Source: Microcella sp.
Lineage (GTDB): Bacteria; Actinomycetota; Actinomycetes; Actinomycetales; Microbacteriaceae
Direction of reading: 5' to 3'
Assembly (NCBI RefSeq): GCF_025808395.1
Contig: NZ_CP075524.1
Span: 2,108,001 to 2,172,000, forward strand
Length of the DNA: 64,000 nt
The notes under the pieces were generated by a model, which searched no databases, was not told where the DNA came from, and saw nothing but the letters and a program-made list of their open reading frames with translations. Shown here piece after piece: positions 61,567-64,000 of the stretch; position 1 is the stretch's first letter, and each line of letters starts with the position of its first letter. The position numbers were made by a program, and so were the translations under genes.

Positions 61567-62855
61567 CGTTCGACAGTCGCGTCGCAGGCACCGACCCCGA
61601 GGCCTGGCGGCGAGATGCACGACTCCGCTCAGCGCCCCGCTTTACCCTCGACGACCTTGTCGAGCTCGTCGTCGTGGCCGCGCACCCCGACGACGAGACG
61701 CTGGGTGCCGGGGGGCTCATGGCTGAAGCATCGCGTCGGGGTGTGCCGATCAAGGTCATCGTCGTGACCGATGGTGCCGGTTCGCACCCTGGCAACCCGG
61801 CGATCGCCGACGAGCGATCGCGTGAGCTCGCCTCTGCCGTGACGCGCGTCGCGCCCGACGCGTCGCTCTTGCAGTTGCGTCTCGCCGACGGGCGAACGCT
61901 TGAGCAGCGAGAGACCGTGCGGTCGCTGCTCGAACCGCTCATCGAGTCGGCCTCACCCGCGGCGCACATCGTGGCACCCTGGCGTGGTGACGGGCACCGC
62001 GATCATCGCGTGGTCGGTGAGGTCGTGGCCGAACTGACCGGCTCGCGCGTACTGCTCGAGTACCCCGTGTGGATGTGGCATTGGGCCGAACCGGGGTCGG
62101 CAGACGTTCCATGGGGTCGCATGGTCGCCGTCGAGATTGATCGCGCGCTCAAGCAGCGCGCTCTGCGTGACTTTCCGTCGCAGATGGGCGGCGATGCTCC
62201 GGTGCTGCGCCCTGACATGCTCGCGAACTTCGACCGTGGCACTGAGTACTTCTTTGTCACCACGAACTCGATGCCGAGCGACTACTTCGACGACGTGTAC
62301 GCCAGGCATCGCGACCCGTGGGGGTTCGAGTCTCGGTGGTACGAGTCGCGCAAGCTGTCGATCACCGTTGCGAGCCTGCCTGATGAACGGTACGAGCGTG
62401 CCCTCGAGATCGGATGCTCGATCGGGGTGCTGACCGAAGCTCTTGCAGCGCGATGCGACGAGGTGCTCGCGATCGACATCGCTCAAGCTGCGGTCGATCG
62501 TGCGCGGCGTCGACTGGGTCGACGTGCACGCGTCGAGCGCGTTGATGCTCTGCGCGACTTTCCCGAGGGCCCATTCGACCTCATCGTGCTCTCAGAGACC
62601 GGGTACTACTTCGACGCCAGAGGCCTCGACGCCCTCCTCGACGAGATCGAGAACGCCATGACTGCGAGCGGAACGCTGCTCGTCTGCCACTGGAGGCATC
62701 CGGTTGGCGACTACCCGCTCACGGGCGCTCAAGTGCATCGCCGCGTCGTCGCGCGCGGGCTTCCGCTCATCGCGCACCACAGCGAAGCCGACTTCATCCT
62801 CGCGGTGTTCTCACGCGACGGTCGCTCGGTCGCTCGCCGCACGGGGCTGATCTAG
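61560..62855 (+). CDS. PIG-L deacetylase fused to a SAM-dependent methyltransferase
   Basis: The 431-residue protein is a fusion. The N-terminal half has the PIG-L zinc motif VVVAAHPDDETLGAGG (residues 39-54) with the later HRDHRVVGEV. The C-terminal half has the NodS-like methyltransferase core YERALEIGCSIGVLTEALAARCDEVLAIDIA. Deacetylases of this family act on N-acetylglucosamine-containing molecules. The fusion suggests deacetylation then methylation of one product. Its start overlaps the upstream gene and its stop overlaps the glycosyltransferase start by one base. Confidence 0.88.
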   Translation: MVTFDSRVAGTDPEAWRRDARLRSAPRFTLDDLVELVVVAAHPDDETLGAGGLMAEASRRGVPIKVIVVTDGAGSHPGNPAIADERSRELASAVTRVAPDASLLQLRLADGRTLEQRETVRSLLEPLIESASPAAHIVAPWRGDGHRDHRVVGEVVAELTGSRVLLEYPVWMWHWAEPGSADVPWGRMVAVEIDRALKQRALRDFPSQMGGDAPVLRPDMLANFDRGTEYFFVTTNSMPSDYFDDVYARHRDPWGFESRWYESRKLSITVASLPDERYERALEIGCSIGVLTEALAARCDEVLAIDIAQAAVDRARRRLGRRARVERVDALRDFPEGPFDLIVLSETGYYFDARGLDALLDEIENAMTASGTLLVCHWRHPVGDYPLTGAQVHRRVVARGLPLIAHHSEADFILAVFSRDGRSVARRTGLI

Positions 62856-63592
62856 TGCACGTCGGCGTGGTCGTGCCCGCCCGCGACGAGCAAGCCTTCA
62901 TCGCTCGCTGTCTCGACGCGCTCGCAGTCGCTCGAGAGCGCGTCACTGTGCCCGTCACAGTCGTCGTCGTGGCCGACTCGTGCGATGACGCCACGGCGGA
63001 GGTGGCGTCGAGTTTCGCCGACGTCATCGTGCGTCGAGTCAACGATGGCAATGTCGGCGCCGCGCGCAGCGTCGGATCACGAATCGCGCTCGATCAGGGT
63101 TGCACGTGGCTCGCCCACACCGACGCCGACTCTGTCGTGCCACCCCACTGGATCCACGAGCAGGTCATGCTCGCGAATGCAGGCTATGACGTCATCGTCG
63201 GCACAGTGCGCCCCGACTTCGCCGACCTCTCTGCGGCCCACGTCGAGCAGTGGCGTGCGACGCATGAGCGCGGCAAGCCCAACGGTCACGTGCACGGCGC
63301 GAATCTCGGGGTGCGCGCGGCGACGTACCGGTCGGTCGGCGGATTCGCGCATCTTGCCGAGCACGAAGACAACGACCTCGTCGATCGACTCGTCGCGATG
63401 GATGCAGCGATCATCGCGAGCGATCGCGCCGAAGTCATGACGTCGGGCCGACTGCAAGGGCGGACAGCGGGCGGCTACGCCGGGTACCTTCGGCAGGTCG
63501 CCGCTGACCTCGAGATCACGCAGTGGGCTCGAGGCGAAGAGAAGGGCCCCGCCGCGAAGACCACCACAGCCTCGCGACGGGGCCCGGCCTAG
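62855..63592 (+). CDS. GT2-family glycosyltransferase of the cassette
   Basis: The 245-residue protein opens with VGVVVPARDEQAFIARCLDAL and has VVADSCDDATAEV, NVGAARSVGSRIALDQG and the metal site AHTDADSVVP (DxD). This is a nucleotide-sugar-dependent GT-A fold, without membrane helices. It likely adds a sugar in the pathway of the two upstream genes. GTG 62855 uses the last base of the preceding stop codon. It ends right beside the oppositely oriented lactate-dehydrogenase-type gene. Confidence 0.85.
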   Translation: MHVGVVVPARDEQAFIARCLDALAVARERVTVPVTVVVVADSCDDATAEVASSFADVIVRRVNDGNVGAARSVGSRIALDQGCTWLAHTDADSVVPPHWIHEQVMLANAGYDVIVGTVRPDFADLSAAHVEQWRATHERGKPNGHVHGANLGVRAATYRSVGGFAHLAEHEDNDLVDRLVAMDAAIIASDRAEVMTSGRLQGRTAGGYAGYLRQVAADLEITQWARGEEKGPAAKTTTASRRGPA

Positions 63593-64000
63593 TCAGCCGC
63601 GCGGTACCAGCCGCTGCAACTGGGTCACGTGCCCCGGTTCTAGCTCGTCGAGCGAGCGTACTCCGAGAAGCTTCATGGTGCGCACGATCTCTTCGCGCAG
63701 AATCTCGATCGCCCGATCGACACCCTCCCGCCCGCCGGCCATGAGGCCGTAGAGGTAGGCGCGGCCGATGAGGGTGAAGCGCGCGCCGAGCGCGATGCTC
63801 GCCACGATGTCGGCGCCCGACATGATGCCCGTGTCGAGGTGCACCTCGGTGTCGTTGCCGACCTCGCGCACCACGGCGGGCAGCAGGTGAAAGGGGATGG
63901 GTGCACGGTCGAGTTGCCGACCGCCGTGGTTCGAGAGCGTGATGCCGTCGACGCCGAGGTCGGCGAGGCGCTTCGCATCATCGACCGTCTGCACTCCCTT
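63593..64000 (-). CDS. FMN-dependent alpha-hydroxy-acid dehydrogenase, C-terminal part
   Basis: The visible 135 residues run off the right edge, so the start is outside the window. The sequence contains the family active site ITLSNHGGRQLDRAPIPFHLLPAVV, the FMN-phosphate loop GADIVASIALGARFTLIGRAYLYGLMAGGREGVDRAIEIL and the usual end. It resembles LldD-type L-lactate dehydrogenases. MftD shares the fold but has SNHGGNN where this one has SNHGGRQ (the substrate-binding Arg), which supports a true hydroxy-acid substrate. Confidence 0.85.
   Translation of the reverse strand, partial: KGVQTVDDAKRLADLGVDGITLSNHGGRQLDRAPIPFHLLPAVVREVGNDTEVHLDTGIMSGADIVASIALGARFTLIGRAYLYGLMAGGREGVDRAIEILREEIVRTMKLLGVRSLDELEPGHVTQLQRLVPRG

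Overview
The window is high-GC DNA with dense, often start/stop-overlapping genes, GTG starts and AAGGAG-type ribosome binding sites. Sortase-E-type LAxTG wall anchors, a glyoxylate shunt with a RamB-like regulator, an F420-type luciferase-like oxidoreductase, mycofactocin genes and IdeR/DtxR-like iron control point to an actinobacterium, most likely Microbacteriaceae (Micrococcales). The genus cannot be fixed from the sequence alone. No rRNA, tRNA, CRISPR array, transposase or phage module was seen.

Layout. 1-12.6 kb: end of one LAxTG surface protein and a complete second one, small membrane/envelope proteins, a uroporphyrinogen-III synthase-like gene, a quinone-reductase-like MDR enzyme, phosphofructokinase, two tandem paralogous small membrane proteins, an AlkA-type DNA glycosylase, a thioesterase and two DUF202 proteins. 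12.6-20.4 kb: a ROK repressor divergent from a sugar ABC importer coupled to a GH66 dextranase-family enzyme and a GH13 oligo-1,6-glucosidase, read as an isomalto-oligosaccharide/dextran fragment locus. 20.4-25.6 kb: a phytoene-dehydrogenase-like flavoprotein and a bifunctional proline catabolic enzyme (PutA).

25.6-37.5 kb is the highlight: a complete mycofactocin (MFT) locus. mftR and mftG run leftward. mftA-mftB-mftC, three mycofactocin-type SDR dehydrogenases, a MoxR-type AAA ATPase with a VWA partner, then mftD-mftE-mftF run rightward. The 34-residue precursor ends in the hallmark IDGMCGVY. The ATPase/VWA pair is translationally coupled to the third SDR and splits mftABC from mftDEF. Its role in MFT biology is not known to me and is the best candidate here for an undescribed system.

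37.5-42.6 kb: a GntR regulator and a RamB/ScfR-type regulator divergent from isocitrate lyase and malate synthase. 42.6-52.2 kb: a small membrane protein and lipoprotein, an Lrp regulator, an iron ABC importer behind an iron-box, kynureninase, a DrrAB-like ABC exporter and an acyl-CoA dehydrogenase-like protein. 52.2-59.3 kb: VOC/ArsR pair, two hydrolases, an F420-type oxidoreductase, SMP-30 lactonase, MFS exporter, LysR and TetR regulators. 59.4-64 kb: an SDR under TetR, then a three-gene cassette (acyl-CoA dehydrogenase-like, PIG-L deacetylase/methyltransferase fusion, glycosyltransferase), and a truncated L-lactate-dehydrogenase-type gene at the right edge.

How it fits together: much of the window is oxidation chemistry of carbon sources (proline, acetate/fatty acids via the glyoxylate shunt, alcohols via MFT-dependent SDRs). 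Candidate operators with clear inverted repeats sit before many of the regulated units. All functional calls are from motif reading, without database searches.
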